DNA from: Rhodobiaceae bacterium UBA7804
Lineage (GTDB): Bacteria; Pseudomonadota; Alphaproteobacteria; Parvibaculales; Parvibaculaceae
Assembly: GCA_002480495.1 (NCBI GenBank)
Contig: DLCG01000004.1
Location: forward strand, 1-64,000
Length of the DNA: 64,000 nucleotides
Direction: 5' to 3'
A model generated the notes under the pieces. The model did no database searches. It was not told where the DNA came from and saw nothing but the letters and a program-made list of their open reading frames with translations. Shown here piece after piece: positions 51,295-60,935 of this stretch. The stretch's first letter is position 1. Every line of letters begins with the position of its first letter. The position numbers were made by a program, and so were the translations under genes.

Positions 51295-52008
51295 CTAGGC
51301 CTCGCCCGAGACGTAGGCGTTATAGCCCTTCGCGCGCAACTCGCAGGCCGGGCAGGTGCCGCAGCCATAGCCCCAGTCATGGCCCCTGGAGCGGTCGCCG
51401 CGATAGCAGCTATGGCTTTCCTCGATAATGAGGTTCACGAGCGCCTTCCCGCCGAGATCTTCGGCAAGTTTCCACGTGGCGGCCTTGTCGATCCGCATGA
51501 GAGGGGTTTCGAGAGAAAAGGACTTGTCCATGCCAAGCGATATGGCCTGCTCCAGCGCTTTCAGCGTATCGGCGCGGCAATCGGGATAGCCGGAGTAATC
51601 CGTTTCGCACATGCCGCCGACAAGGACGGTTGCGCCGCGCCGGTAGCCGAGCGCTGCCGCATAGGTAAAGAAGAGGAGGTTGCGCCCCGGCACGAAGGTG
51701 GTCGGCAGTCCGTTCTCTCCCATTTCGATTTCGGCATCGCGGGTGAGGGCAGTTTCGCTGATGCGGCCAAGTTCGGCGAGAGAAAGCATGTGATCCGTGC
51801 CGAGCTTCGCGGCCCAGTCAGGAAAAAGGGCGGCGAGCCGTTCGCGCAGCGTCGTGCGGCATTCGAGTTCGACGGCATGGGCCTGACCGTAATCGAAGCC
51901 AACCGTCTCCACCTCCTCGTAGCGCGCAAGCGCCCAGGCGAGGCAGACCGTCGAGTCCTGCCCGCCAGAGAAGAGCACGAGTGCCTTGCTTTTCGCCATT
52001 CTTGTCAT
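51295..52008 (-). CDS. queC: 7-cyano-7-deazaguanine synthase QueC
   Basis: A 237-residue QueC. The PP-loop is LVLFSGGQDSTVCLAWAL, with TTFVPGRNLLFFTYAAALGY in the middle and zinc cysteines in SCYRGDRSRGHDWGYGCG and TCPACELRAKGYNAY. It converts 7-carboxy-7-deazaguanine to preQ0 with ATP and ammonia. It leads the operon. ATG 52008 has GGAG upstream; an ATG three codons later is also possible. The upstream 110 bp contain the terminator of the DUF1302 gene and no preQ1 riboswitch that I recognise. Confidence 0.93.
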   Translation of the reverse strand: MTRMAKSKALVLFSGGQDSTVCLAWALARYEEVETVGFDYGQAHAVELECRTTLRERLAALFPDWAAKLGTDHMLSLAELGRISETALTRDAEIEMGENGLPTTFVPGRNLLFFTYAAALGYRRGATVLVGGMCETDYSGYPDCRADTLKALEQAISLGMDKSFSLETPLMRIDKAATWKLAEDLGGKALVNLIIEESHSCYRGDRSRGHDWGYGCGTCPACELRAKGYNAYVSGEA

Positions 52009-52075
52009 CGTCTGGAAGCTCCGTCGGGGGTGTTGAACAGGAGCCGCCCCGCGCCGTCAAGCGGACAAAGAAAAA

Positions 52076-52101
52076 CCCCGGAAAGCACTGGCTTTCCGGG
52101 G
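52076..52101 (-). terminator. Rho-independent terminator of the DUF1302 gene
   Basis: On the minus strand an 11-bp perfect stem (CCCCGGAAAGC / GCTTTCCGGGG, four-base loop) is followed by TTTTTCTTTG. It lies 27 bp after the DUF1302 stop and separates that gene from queC. Confidence 0.85.
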
Positions 52102-52127
52102 CCTTGCCATCTTGTTCTAAGACCTTG

Positions 52128-54068
52128 TCAGAACGAGTAGGAAACGCTCGCCATGACGAAATCGCGGTCATGATTGGGGTTGTCGAACCCCGCACCGAAG
52201 ATGTTGGTGTAGCTCACGCTTCCCTTCCAGGTGCTCTGATAGTCGGCCGTGAGTCCGAGCGATATCTGCTTCATGCCTTCGAGATAGTTGGCCGTGTTCG
52301 GACCGGGCGAATTGCCCTGTAGGTCGTGACGCCAGGAAATGCTGGGCGTCAGCGTGACGGCGGTACCGAAGGCATTGTTGTAGGTAGGCGCAAAGACCAG
52401 ACGGTAGCCGTAGGAAACGTCATCGGCATATTCCGCATTTGTCACGCCGCCCGTGAGAAGGCCTGCGGCAAAGGGATTGCGGATGGCGCCCTCGGGGCCG
52501 ACGCGGTTGAGCGGATACTTGCTGGCATCCGGCACATAGACGAAGCCCGCATTGAAGACGAGCGTAGCGATGTCGGCGCGCAGGAAGGCCGGAATGGGAT
52601 CGCTGGTGCCCCAGAGCTTCACAGTGCCGATCTGACCCTGCAGGGCATCGAGTTCGATCATGTGAACCGTGTCCTAGTTCGGACCCGTGGCCGGAAGCGA
52701 GCTGACATTGCCGGGCGCACCGAGGAGGCCGCCGGAAGCGCCGGTGCCGTCGAGCTGCGAGGCGTTCTGCTCGAGATCGGAAACGCCGAACGGCATGTCG
52801 GGGGAGAAAGCGAGTTCACCCGAAACGGTCGTGCCTTCGACAGTGGTGGCAAAGCTGGCGCCAAGCGTTTCGATCGTCGGGAAGCTGTAGAAATACTTCA
52901 GCTGACCGGCGGCATAGGCAAAGGCGGCTGCATTGAGAGGATCGCCAAAGCTGCCGCAAGCCGGGCCCACGACAATCGCCTGCACCACGGCACATGCGCT
53001 TGCCAGATCGTCCGGACCCGTCGTGAAGCCGAGATAGGGCAGGCGGCTGGTATAGCGAACGCCGTAGAATCCGAAATCGACGCCATCGCCGAGATCTTCC
53101 GCATAGTAGCGCACTGCGACGCCGAACTGGTCGGTCTCACTCTCGATCCGGTCCTTCGTCCGCTGCACCGTAACCGGAACGAGCGGATTGGGCGGGAAGG
53201 TGCCGGGCGGATTGGCGAGATCGGGATTGTCGATCACGGCATTCAGAAGACCGGGCAGTGACCCGCGGCCCGTGATGTCGTCGGTCGAGAAGAACGAACC
53301 GGCCGGGTCGAGTTCCGTATACTCATAGGCAAACTGCCAGAAGGCTTCGACCGACAGGTTCGGTGTGATCGTCGTCGAGGCGAAGACCATCGGCATCGGC
53401 GTCAGCGCGTCCTTGAGCTCTGCGCCGGGGGTGCGGATGCGTGTGACATCAAGCGCCTGAAAGGCATTGATGCCGCCCTGAATGAAGAGACTTTCGCCCC
53501 AGTTCAGGACCTGCTTGCCGAAGCGGACCGTCGTGTAGTGACCGTCAATGTCCCAGTTGCCATAGACGAAGGCGTCGAGGATGTCGGCGTCGTAGTCGAG
53601 CTGATCCTTGGCTTCCGGGCTCAGATCGCGGAACTCGAGGTCGTTTTCCTTATAGACGTGGTCGTAGAACGCGGTCGGGCGGAGGAAGAAACCATAGTTC
53701 TCCCAAGTACCCTGAACGTCCATCGTCGCCTTGATGGTCTTGTTGACGAAATCCCACTGACCGTAGTTGAGATTGCCGTTATCCGAGTTGATGCTCGTGC
53801 CGCGACCGTCGCCGTTCAGGCAGCCGCCATTGACCGTATTGTACTTGGTGCAATCGCGAGCGCTGGCACGAAGCGTGACACCAGCGGTAACCGTGGTGTC
53901 GATGCTGAGGTTCATTTCACCGAATTGGTAAGATGCGGCGTGAGCCCCACCGGAAAAAAGAAACGCAGAAGCGAAGGCTGCCGCTGCGTAAAGCACTGCG
54001 CCGGAGCGACGCCTGGCTTCGTTCGCCTGTTCATTCGTGACAGGCGAACTTCCTGCCGATACTATCAT
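52128..54068 (-). pseudogene. DUF1302 outer-membrane protein gene interrupted by one in-frame TAG
   Basis: The two halves, 54068-52677 and 52673-52128, are in the same frame and separated only by a TAG at 52674-52676. Joined, they give about 646 residues, a normal DUF1302 length. A signal peptide (AAAAFASAFLFSGGAHA, near residues 28-45) precedes SYQFGEMNLSIDTTVTAGVT. Beta-barrel-like repeats follow, with FGKQVLNWGESLFIQGGI typical of the family, and the end DRDFVMASVSYSF fits an outer-membrane terminal strand. DUF1302 proteins are porin- or transport-like and often tied to lipid, steroid or aromatic metabolism. It is a recent pseudogene, a read-through gene or a sequencing error. It is divergent from a PadR gene. 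Confidence 0.82.
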
Positions 54069-54246
54069 TTTGCAGTTTCCTCCCGCTTGGATGGATTCTT
54101 GTCTGCCCCTTAGACTGGTGGCGGATCTGGGAAGTAGCGGCCGGCTCCGCCGGAACCGGCCACGAGTTGGTGAGGGATGCTGACCTTTTGCGAGGGATCG
54201 AGGAGGGAGTTCGCTTTAGGTCAATCATTGTTGTTAAAAAAAGTTA

Positions 54247-54263
54247 TAGGTGAAAAACACCTA
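54247..54263. promoter_or_regulatory. Palindromic operator candidate between DUF1302 and PadR genes
   Basis: TAGGTG-AAAAA-CACCTA, a perfect 6-bp-arm inverted repeat, lies in the divergent region about 70 bp before the PadR start and about 180 bp before the DUF1302 start. It is the best candidate for PadR binding. Confidence 0.5.
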
Positions 54264-54333
54264 ATGGCCGTTGACTTATCTTGAAACGGCATGCGTATCA
54301 AGTGCCGGGTCTGCTGACGGGGGAGGAAGCGGA

Positions 54334-54885
54334 TTGAATACAAAGGAACTGTTGCTCAGTGTCCTCATGGGGGGACCTGCGACGGGCTACGACATCAAAA
54401 AAACAATGGAGAACGAAGTCTCCACGTTGCTCGATGTGAGCCTCTCGAATCTTTATCCCGCTCTGAACGAGCTGGCGGCGGAGGGGCTGGTTACCTACCG
54501 GAAAGTCGAGCAGGACAGCCGGCCGAACAAGAAGGTCTATGAGTTGACCGAGGCAGGCCGAGCCGCCTGTCTGAAAGCCCTGATGTCCGGCGATGCACGG
54601 CATCGGCTCCGTTCGGAGTTCATCTTTATCCTGAGCTTTGCGCCGTTCCTGCCTCGATGGCGGGTCAAGGAACTGCTGGATCACAGGCTCGCTGACACGA
54701 ATGAGACCCTGCGCGATCTGGACCGGCGCGAGGCCGAAGAGACTCTGCAAGAAGGACAGAAGTTCTGCATCGGCTTCGGCAGGGCGATGATGGAAGCGCA
54801 GCGCGACTACATCCTGAAGCATGGGGCCGAGCTGTTGAGCAGCTGTCCTGAGGATGTTCCTCTGGCGATGGTATCGCACGGCTGA
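54334..54885 (+). CDS. PadR-family transcriptional regulator
   Basis: A 183-residue PadR protein. The N-terminal winged helix shows LLLSVLMGGPATGYDIKKTM and SLSNLYPALNELAAEGLVTY, with the wing KVYELTEAGRAACL; the C-terminal half is a helical dimerisation domain (WRVKELLDHRLADTNETLRD). PadR repressors typically respond to phenolic or lipophilic compounds. TTG at 54334 is chosen because GGAGG lies seven bases upstream; a longer frame to 54271 has no site. It is divergent from the broken DUF1302 gene, its probable target. Confidence 0.86.
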   Translation: MNTKELLLSVLMGGPATGYDIKKTMENEVSTLLDVSLSNLYPALNELAAEGLVTYRKVEQDSRPNKKVYELTEAGRAACLKALMSGDARHRLRSEFIFILSFAPFLPRWRVKELLDHRLADTNETLRDLDRREAEETLQEGQKFCIGFGRAMMEAQRDYILKHGAELLSSCPEDVPLAMVSHG

Positions 54886-54918
54886 TTCAGACAGCCGCGA
54901 TTTCACTGCAATTAAAAT

Positions 54919-54949
54919 GGACGCCCGGGCTGGCACGGCCCGGGCGTCC
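54919..54949 (-). terminator. Terminator between padR and the TonB receptor gene
   Basis: A perfect 12-bp GC-rich stem (GGACGCCCGGGC / GCCCGGGCGTCC) with a seven-base loop lies between two convergent genes. On the minus strand it is followed by ATTTTAATT, fitting termination of the receptor gene, and it may also stop padR transcription. Confidence 0.8.
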
Positions 54950-54975
54950 AGGCAGACGCGGTACTGCGGACCGCG

Positions 54976-57336
54976 TCAGAAGGTCAGTTCGAGACCGACC
55001 TTTACGAACCGGCCAAAACCAACCTGCTGCTCGATCGGATTGAGGACCTGGACGGCAAGTGTTGCGTCCGCGCCGATCGGGAAGCCGGCGGTGTCGGCCG
55101 GGAAATACCGCTGGTCGAGGAGGTTGTAACCGGCGGCTTTGAGGGTCACGCCGGGCATGAATTCCCAGGACGCGAGCAGATCGAAAGTCACATAACCGGA
55201 TGGAGCAAAATCCGTCGCTGGATCGGTGACGCGGGTCGTGGCCTTCTGAAGTGTCGTGACGAGTTCGATGTCGAGCCCATGCGCGGGTTCGACATAGTTG
55301 AGGCCGAGCACCACGTTGAGCGGCAGTGCGCCGTTGAAGTTCGTCTCCGGTGCGCCAGGCGACGCCTGTTGTGTTCCGCGCATGTGTGACGCCGAAAAGT
55401 TCGCACGCCAGTTCGGGCTGAACTGTACAGCCCCGGATGCTTCCACACCCCAGACATTCACGCTCGACAGGTTGTCATAGGTGAGATCTGTCGCGGACCC
55501 GGCTACCGACACGAAGTTCTGAATGAAATCCGTATAGTCGGCCTGAAAATAATTCAGTGAGAAAAAACCGCGGGAGAAAGCGCCGCGCAGGCCCGCTTCA
55601 TAGCTTTTCACGGACTCCGGCCGCAGGTTGGGATTTGGTACAAGTGCGAAAAAGGGAAGACTGTTCAGGGATTGATACAGTTGCTGGGCGGTCGGCATCT
55701 TGAAGCCTTCGGCATAGCTCGCATAGACGGAGTAGGGTCCCCAGACGTCCAGAATGCTGCCGAACTTGAACTGAAGGTCCGACTCCTCTTTTTCCCGCGG
55801 CTCGGCGCCGGGCACGATTTGATAGTTCGCATCCGGATGAGGCGTGATCTTGTAGTAGGAGTTACGCAGCCCCGGAACGAGCGTCAGCCGGTCGTCGAAC
55901 AAAGAGATCTCATCCTGCAGATAGACGTCGGCACGCGTTGTGTCGGCATTGGCGAAGTTGAAGCCGCCTGCCACCGCGACAGTCGTTGTGTTGGCGGTGA
56001 GATTGTTGGTGATGTCGACCCGTTCATATTCGGTTTCTACATAGTCGCCATCGAAGCCGTAGGTGAGCGTGTTCGATATCCCGCCGATACTGACGCTCGA
56101 TCCGAACTGAATATCCGCCTCGTAGAAGGTTTCGGAGTATTTGAGGCTGTCGAGCCTTTGTTCAAGATCGCCCGAGGGCAGAAGTGTCCGCCTGCGATCG
56201 CCGGTGCGGTCGACGTTTTGCGGCGACCAGGTAAGTTGCCAATCGAGAGTATCGAGCCAGACGGCGCCGACATCCCATTGCTGGTCGAGAGAGACACGCC
56301 AGCGTTCGACATCCTGACGTCTGCGATAACCCGTCTGGACATAGGTTGCCGTAGTTTCGTTGGCAGCATTCTGATCGACATCGGTCCGGCGCGTGTAGTA
56401 CTCGCCTGTGAGACGGAACTGGTTTCCCTCAGACGGCGACCACACGAATTTTGTCAGCACATTGTTCGAAGCGATGTCCTGCGGATCGAGTTCATTGCAG
56501 GGTGTGGCGAGTGGGTCGCGCGGACAGGTCGGGTTGCCCGGGGTCGATTCATTGCGCGCGGTCCTCAGTTGCGGTTCGTTCGCATCCCGCCGCGTGACGG
56601 TGAGAAGAGCTTCAACGGCGTTGGGTGCTTCGCTGAGGCGAAAGGCGCCGGTGACCGACTCGACATAGGCATTGTCGAGCGAGCTATAGGATGCCGAAGC
56701 CGAACCCGCGACCATGTCGTCCGGGCTCCTGAAATAGTCGGCAGGATCCTTCGTGACGAAATTGACCACACCGCCAAGACCGTCGGAGCCCCAGAGAACG
56801 GAAGAGGGGCCACGGACGATTTCCACGGCTTTCATGTTGCTCGTGTCGACGATGTCGCGCGTATTGTCGGTGATGCCCTCGATGGTGCGCGAACCGTCCA
56901 CGATCACCTGCGTGCGGTTGCCGCCCACGCCTCGGATCTGTATGCCGCCGGCACTGTCGAAAGGATCCGCAGCGCTGACCTGTCGCGATACGGAAATGCC
57001 AGGCTCGTAACGGAAGAGCTCCTTGACTGTGTTGTCCATTCGGCGGTCGAGCTGCTCCGCCGTGATGCGCGAGACATTTCCCGGTGTTTCAAGAAGCGAG
57101 CGCGCGGCGCGATTTGCCGTCACCGTGACTGGCGAGAAGACATAGGCGTTTGCGGATTCCTCCTCGACGTCCTTCTCGTTACCGCCGGACGTCGATGAGG
57201 CTTCGCTTTCTTTTTCGCTGGATGTCTCCTGGGCGTAAGCGCTGCCGCCGAGGGCTGCGAATGTGAGAGCAAGAGCTGCGGCTGTGCCGGCGATAAGGCC
57301 AGGTGTGAAACGTCTGGAAATGGTGCTGGATGACAT
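54976..57336 (-). CDS. TonB-dependent outer-membrane receptor, probably iron/haem
   Basis: A 786-residue receptor. The signal peptide ends near AALGGSAYA (about 35). An acidic linker (SSEKESEASSTSGGNEKDV) precedes a TonB-box-like VFSPVTVTANRAARS. The plug shows IQIRGVGGNRTQVIVDG and VEIVRGPSSVLWGSDGLGG. A 22-strand barrel follows, ending GRFVKVGLELTF. The plug style resembles haem/haemoglobin receptors. The ATG at 57336 (MSSSTISRR) follows GGGGGGCG; a longer frame adds 28 residues before the signal peptide. A Fur-like box lies upstream at 57444-57466, supporting iron control. The ligand is not determined. Confidence 0.88.
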   Translation of the reverse strand: MSSSTISRRFTPGLIAGTAAALALTFAALGGSAYAQETSSEKESEASSTSGGNEKDVEEESANAYVFSPVTVTANRAARSLLETPGNVSRITAEQLDRRMDNTVKELFRYEPGISVSRQVSAADPFDSAGGIQIRGVGGNRTQVIVDGSRTIEGITDNTRDIVDTSNMKAVEIVRGPSSVLWGSDGLGGVVNFVTKDPADYFRSPDDMVAGSASASYSSLDNAYVESVTGAFRLSEAPNAVEALLTVTRRDANEPQLRTARNESTPGNPTCPRDPLATPCNELDPQDIASNNVLTKFVWSPSEGNQFRLTGEYYTRRTDVDQNAANETTATYVQTGYRRRQDVERWRVSLDQQWDVGAVWLDTLDWQLTWSPQNVDRTGDRRRTLLPSGDLEQRLDSLKYSETFYEADIQFGSSVSIGGISNTLTYGFDGDYVETEYERVDITNNLTANTTTVAVAGGFNFANADTTRADVYLQDEISLFDDRLTLVPGLRNSYYKITPHPDANYQIVPGAEPREKEESDLQFKFGSILDVWGPYSVYASYAEGFKMPTAQQLYQSLNSLPFFALVPNPNLRPESVKSYEAGLRGAFSRGFFSLNYFQADYTDFIQNFVSVAGSATDLTYDNLSSVNVWGVEASGAVQFSPNWRANFSASHMRGTQQASPGAPETNFNGALPLNVVLGLNYVEPAHGLDIELVTTLQKATTRVTDPATDFAPSGYVTFDLLASWEFMPGVTLKAAGYNLLDQRYFPADTAGFPIGADATLAVQVLNPIEQQVGFGRFVKVGLELTF

Positions 57337-57443
57337 GGAACGCCCCCCGGGTTCGGTCGTGTGACTGGACGCCACCGGACAAGAAAATCCGGCGGCCGGG
57401 TTTGCGGTTCGGCGTGCCATTCGAAACGCGCGGGCGACTCATA

Positions 57444-57466
57444 TTGCAATTGAAAGTCATTCGCAA
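57444..57466. promoter_or_regulatory. Fur-like box between the TonB receptor and solute-binding protein genes
   Basis: A 23-bp dyad, with arms TTGCnAnTGA and TCAnTnGCAA around a 3-bp centre when read on the minus strand, fits the alphaproteobacterial Fur operator (TGCnAnTnA type). It lies about 110 bp upstream of the receptor start. AATGAGAACCAATCTCA just beside it may be an additional half-site. Confidence 0.6.
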
Positions 57467-57564
57467 TATTAAAATGAGAACCAATCTCAACAAAATCGTG
57501 GCATGTTGCGCCGCGCGCGCATTCCCCTGCGCAGCGAGATGCAGGAAGAATCGAGGAAGCAGTG

Positions 57565-59442
57565 ATGAGACGAGGAGCCGGCCGCGCGCATTATCTTGAA
57601 TGGAAGCGGATCGCAGCCGTAGTAGGTGTCGTATTTGGTGCATTGCTCTTCACAGGCGATGCCGGCAGCGCTGCGGAAAGCCTCTATCATGTGCAGGCTT
57701 CGCTGGAGCCGGCTTATCCCTCTGTCTCTATTGGCCGTGACCCGCTCTATGGGCAAGGCTTCGAACATTTTCCCTGGGTGAATCCGAATGCACCCAAAGG
57801 GTGCCGGATGACGGAAGCTGCGCGCGGCTCCTTCGACAGCCTCAACACCTGGATCGTGAAAGGACGCTCACCCACACCCATCCATGGGGCGCTCTATGAT
57901 GGGCTGCTTGTCGCGTCTCCCGATGAAGACATGGTTTCTTATGGCTTGATCGCGAACCGCGTTGAGGTCTTCGAGGAGGGGCGCCGGGTCGTCTTCCATA
58001 TCGATCCGCGGGCGATCTTTCATGACGGCGAACCTATTGAGGCATCTGACGTCATCTTTTCGGCAAAGACACTTCGCGAGAGCGGGCGGCCTTTCTATCA
58101 GCTCATGTTGCGCGATCTTGAGGTGTCGGCGCTCGACGACAAGACGGTCGAACTCAGGATTCCGGAAGGAATGGAGCCGACGGTGATCCTGGAGTTCGGC
58201 GAAATGCCAGTCATCCCGGAACACTACTGGCGTGACCGCGATTTCGGCGCGACGACGCTCGAACCCTTTCTCGGCAATGGTCCTTACCGTTTTGCACGTG
58301 TCGATGCTGGCCGCCGCCTCATTCTGGAGCGCGTGGACGACTACTGGGCGAAGGACCTGCCCGTGAACAAGGGCAGGTTCAACTTCGATGAACTGGCCTT
58401 TGAATATTTCTTCGATGAGACGGGCGCTTTTCAGGCCTTTCTTGCGGGCGATATCGACAAGTTCGTCGACATGAACGCGCAACGCTGGGAGACGATGTAT
58501 GACACGCCCGCCGTGCGCGAGGGGCGCATCAAGCGCTTCACCGTCGAGGCGTGGTGGCCTCTGGGCATGAACGGATTTTTCTTCAACCTTCGCGAAGACC
58601 GCTTTTCCGACATACGAGTGAGGAAGGCTCTGGCGCTGCTCTTCGATTTCGAGTGGCCGAACGAGAATATGTTCCATGGCACATATCGCCGTACACGGAG
58701 CTATTTCCAGAACTCCGAATTCGCCGCGGATACGCCGCCGACCGAGCAGGAGAAGGCTCTGATGGAGCCCTGGCGCAGCGAATTGCCGCCGGAGGCGTTC
58801 GAGATGGCCTGGTCGCCTCCCGCGACGGATGGCAGCGGCAGGGATCGCGAGAATTTCCGCCAGGCGCTGGACCTCTTCGCTGAAGCTGGATGGCAATACC
58901 GCGATGGAAAACTTCGCAACGAGGCCGGCGAGGTGTTCCGGTTCCGTATTCTCACGAACAGCCAGTCGCAGGAGGCCGTGCTGATGCCGTTTTTCAACAA
59001 CGCGAAACGCGCGGGCATCGACGCCGGTCTCGAAGTCATCGACAACGCGGCCTATGAGGCCCGGCTGAAAGAGAGGCGTTTCGACATCGCCTACCGGTTC
59101 TACATACCGCCGGTCGTTCCGGGGGAGGAGCAGCTCCGGATGTGGGGATCGGGCGAGGCGGATGTGTCTCGCCAGGGGGAGGACAATCTGATCGGGCTCG
59201 AAAATCCCATGGTCGACAGTTTCGCCCGCAAGCTTGCCGATGCCCGCACGCTGGACGAGAAGCGCCTTTACGCGCGCCTTCTCGATCGGTCTCTGCAGTG
59301 GGGCTTCTACGCCATTCCCTCCTTCTACGATCCTTACGCCATGGGGCGGGTGGCCTATTGGGACCGCTTCGCCATGCCCGAAAAACGCCCGAAAAGCGGG
59401 ATCGGGGACGAAAGCTGGTGGTGTAAGGCCGCCGGGCGGTAG
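57565..59442 (+). CDS. Periplasmic solute-binding protein, family 5 (YejA-like)
   Basis: A 625-residue extracellular binding protein. A signal peptide (IAAVVGVVFGALLFTGDAGSAA, about residues 17-38) is followed by the family-5 fold: HFPWVNPNAPKGCRMTEAAR, HGALYDGLLVASPDEDMVSY, HDGEPIEASDVIFSAKTL and FLGNGPYRFARVDAGRRLIL. The protein resembles YejA-type oligopeptide (microcin C-like) binding proteins. It is an orphan: no permease or ATPase genes are adjacent. It is divergent from the TonB receptor, so uptake of the same kind of ligand through outer and inner membranes is possible but inferred. ATG 57565 follows GAGGAAG. Confidence 0.85.
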   Translation: MRRGAGRAHYLEWKRIAAVVGVVFGALLFTGDAGSAAESLYHVQASLEPAYPSVSIGRDPLYGQGFEHFPWVNPNAPKGCRMTEAARGSFDSLNTWIVKGRSPTPIHGALYDGLLVASPDEDMVSYGLIANRVEVFEEGRRVVFHIDPRAIFHDGEPIEASDVIFSAKTLRESGRPFYQLMLRDLEVSALDDKTVELRIPEGMEPTVILEFGEMPVIPEHYWRDRDFGATTLEPFLGNGPYRFARVDAGRRLILERVDDYWAKDLPVNKGRFNFDELAFEYFFDETGAFQAFLAGDIDKFVDMNAQRWETMYDTPAVREGRIKRFTVEAWWPLGMNGFFFNLREDRFSDIRVRKALALLFDFEWPNENMFHGTYRRTRSYFQNSEFAADTPPTEQEKALMEPWRSELPPEAFEMAWSPPATDGSGRDRENFRQALDLFAEAGWQYRDGKLRNEAGEVFRFRILTNSQSQEAVLMPFFNNAKRAGIDAGLEVIDNAAYEARLKERRFDIAYRFYIPPVVPGEEQLRMWGSGEADVSRQGEDNLIGLENPMVDSFARKLADARTLDEKRLYARLLDRSLQWGFYAIPSFYDPYAMGRVAYWDRFAMPEKRPKSGIGDESWWCKAAGR

Positions 59443-59482
59443 CAGGTGGCCGTAAGGCGGAAAATGGCCGTTCCTGACCGGA

Positions 59483-59503
59483 AAAGGGGCGATTAGCCCC
59501 TTT
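59483..59503 (+). terminator. Short terminator after the solute-binding protein gene
   Basis: AAAGGGGC-GATTA-GCCCCTTT forms an 8-bp stem ending in TTT, 41 bp after the stop codon and 87 bp before eno. Confidence 0.6.
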
Positions 59504-59589
59504 CGCCCGCCCCGCCTCTCCGCTATGAAACCGCCACCGGGCCTCGCGTCCGGCCTTGCCACATCAATTCAAACAAGAGACGGGACGAC

Positions 59590-60864
59590 ATGGCCGCCAT
59601 CATCGACATCATCGGTCGCGAAATTCTGGACAGTCGGGGCAATCCGACGGTCGAGGTGGACGTGCTGCTTGAGGATGGAGCGCTCGGCCGCGCGGGCGTG
59701 CCGTCCGGCGCCTCGACAGGTGCGCATGAGGCTGTGGAGCTCCGCGATGGCGGCTCGCGCTACAAGGGCAAGGGCGTGCTCAACGCTGTCGGCGCCGTGA
59801 ACGGCGAGATATTCGACGCCATCGGCGGCATGGACGCCTCCGAGCAAATCCAGATCGACCGCGCGCTGATTGCGCTCGACGGCACGGACAACAAGTCCCG
59901 CCTCGGCGCGAACGCGATCCTTGGCGTGTCGCTCGCTGTCGCGAAGGCGCAGGCCGCATCGCTTGGTCAGCCGCTCTTTCGCTATGTCGGTGGTCCCGCC
60001 GCGCGTGTCCTTCCCGTGCCGATGATGAATATCGTGAATGGCGGAGAACATGCCGACAATCCGATCGACATTCAGGAATTCATGATCATGCCGGTGGCGG
60101 CGGAATCGATTGCCGATGCTGTGCGGATGGGCTCGGAGGTCTTTCACACGCTGAAGGGCGAGTTGAAAGCGGCCGGTCACAACACGAATGTCGGCGACGA
60201 AGGCGGCTTCGCGCCGAACCTCGCCTCGACGGAAGAAGCGATCGGCTTCATCATGAAGGCGATCGAGAAGGCGGGCTACAAGCCGGGCGACGACATCTAT
60301 CTGGCCCTCGATGCTGCCTCGACCGAGTTCTTCAAGGGCGGCGTCTACGACCTCAAGGGCGAAGGCAAGAAGCTCGATGCGGGCGGCATGGTTGACTACT
60401 GGGCGGATCTCGTCGGCAAGTACCCGATCATTTCCATCGAGGACGGCATGGCCGAAGACGATTGGGAGGGCTGGAAGGCTCTTACCGACCGGATCGGTGG
60501 CAAGGTGCAACTCGTCGGCGACGATCTCTTCGTGACGAACAAGCGCCGCCTCGCGGATGGTATTGCGAAGGGCGTCGCGAATTCGATCCTCGTGAAGGTG
60601 AACCAGATCGGCTCGCTGACCGAGACGCTCGAGAGTGTCGAGATGGCGCACAAGGCGAGCTACACCGCCGTCATGTCGCATCGTTCCGGCGAAACGGAGG
60701 ACGCCACCATTGCCGACCTCGCGGTCGCAACGAACTGCGGCCAGATCAAGACGGGATCTCTCGCGCGTTCGGACCGGCTCGCGAAATACAACCAGCTCAT
60801 CCGTATCGAGGAAGCGCTGGGACCGTCGGCGGAATATGCCGGCCGGAGCATTCTGAAGGTCTGA
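59590..60864 (+). CDS. eno: Enolase
   Basis: A 424-residue phosphopyruvate hydratase. IIGREILDSRGNPTVEVDVL at the N-terminus, the catalytic Glu in VGDEGGFAPNL, the magnesium ligands in ISIEDGMAEDDWEGW, the lysine in ILVKVNQIGSLTET and the loop MSHRSGETEDATIADLAVA are all in place. It interconverts 2-phosphoglycerate and phosphoenolpyruvate in glycolysis. The length is standard and no lesion is seen. It precedes the ftsB-like gene and the pyruvate dehydrogenase genes, an order common in Alphaproteobacteria. Confidence 0.97.
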   Translation: MAAIIDIIGREILDSRGNPTVEVDVLLEDGALGRAGVPSGASTGAHEAVELRDGGSRYKGKGVLNAVGAVNGEIFDAIGGMDASEQIQIDRALIALDGTDNKSRLGANAILGVSLAVAKAQAASLGQPLFRYVGGPAARVLPVPMMNIVNGGEHADNPIDIQEFMIMPVAAESIADAVRMGSEVFHTLKGELKAAGHNTNVGDEGGFAPNLASTEEAIGFIMKAIEKAGYKPGDDIYLALDAASTEFFKGGVYDLKGEGKKLDAGGMVDYWADLVGKYPIISIEDGMAEDDWEGWKALTDRIGGKVQLVGDDLFVTNKRRLADGIAKGVANSILVKVNQIGSLTETLESVEMAHKASYTAVMSHRSGETEDATIADLAVATNCGQIKTGSLARSDRLAKYNQLIRIEEALGPSAEYAGRSILKV

Positions 60865-60935
60865 GTCCGGCACCGTTCCGGAATTTCGCGAATCTCGCTT
60901 GACCGTTGGAATCGCTATGTGATTCCCTGTTGCCC

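Noticed and set aside
49801..52008. queC-E-D-F as part of a DNA 7-deazaguanine modification (Dpd) system
   Set aside because: No dpdA-like or other dpd gene is nearby, and queF leads to preQ1 for tRNA queuosine; this is a core biosynthetic operon.
52009..52127. preQ1 riboswitch upstream of queC
   Set aside because: The only structure is the terminator of the DUF1302 gene; no preQ1 aptamer-like loop and A-rich tail were recognised.
57868..59562. 564-residue minus-strand frame opposite the solute-binding protein
   Set aside because: Shadow frame; the plus strand has a signal peptide and family-5 motifs.
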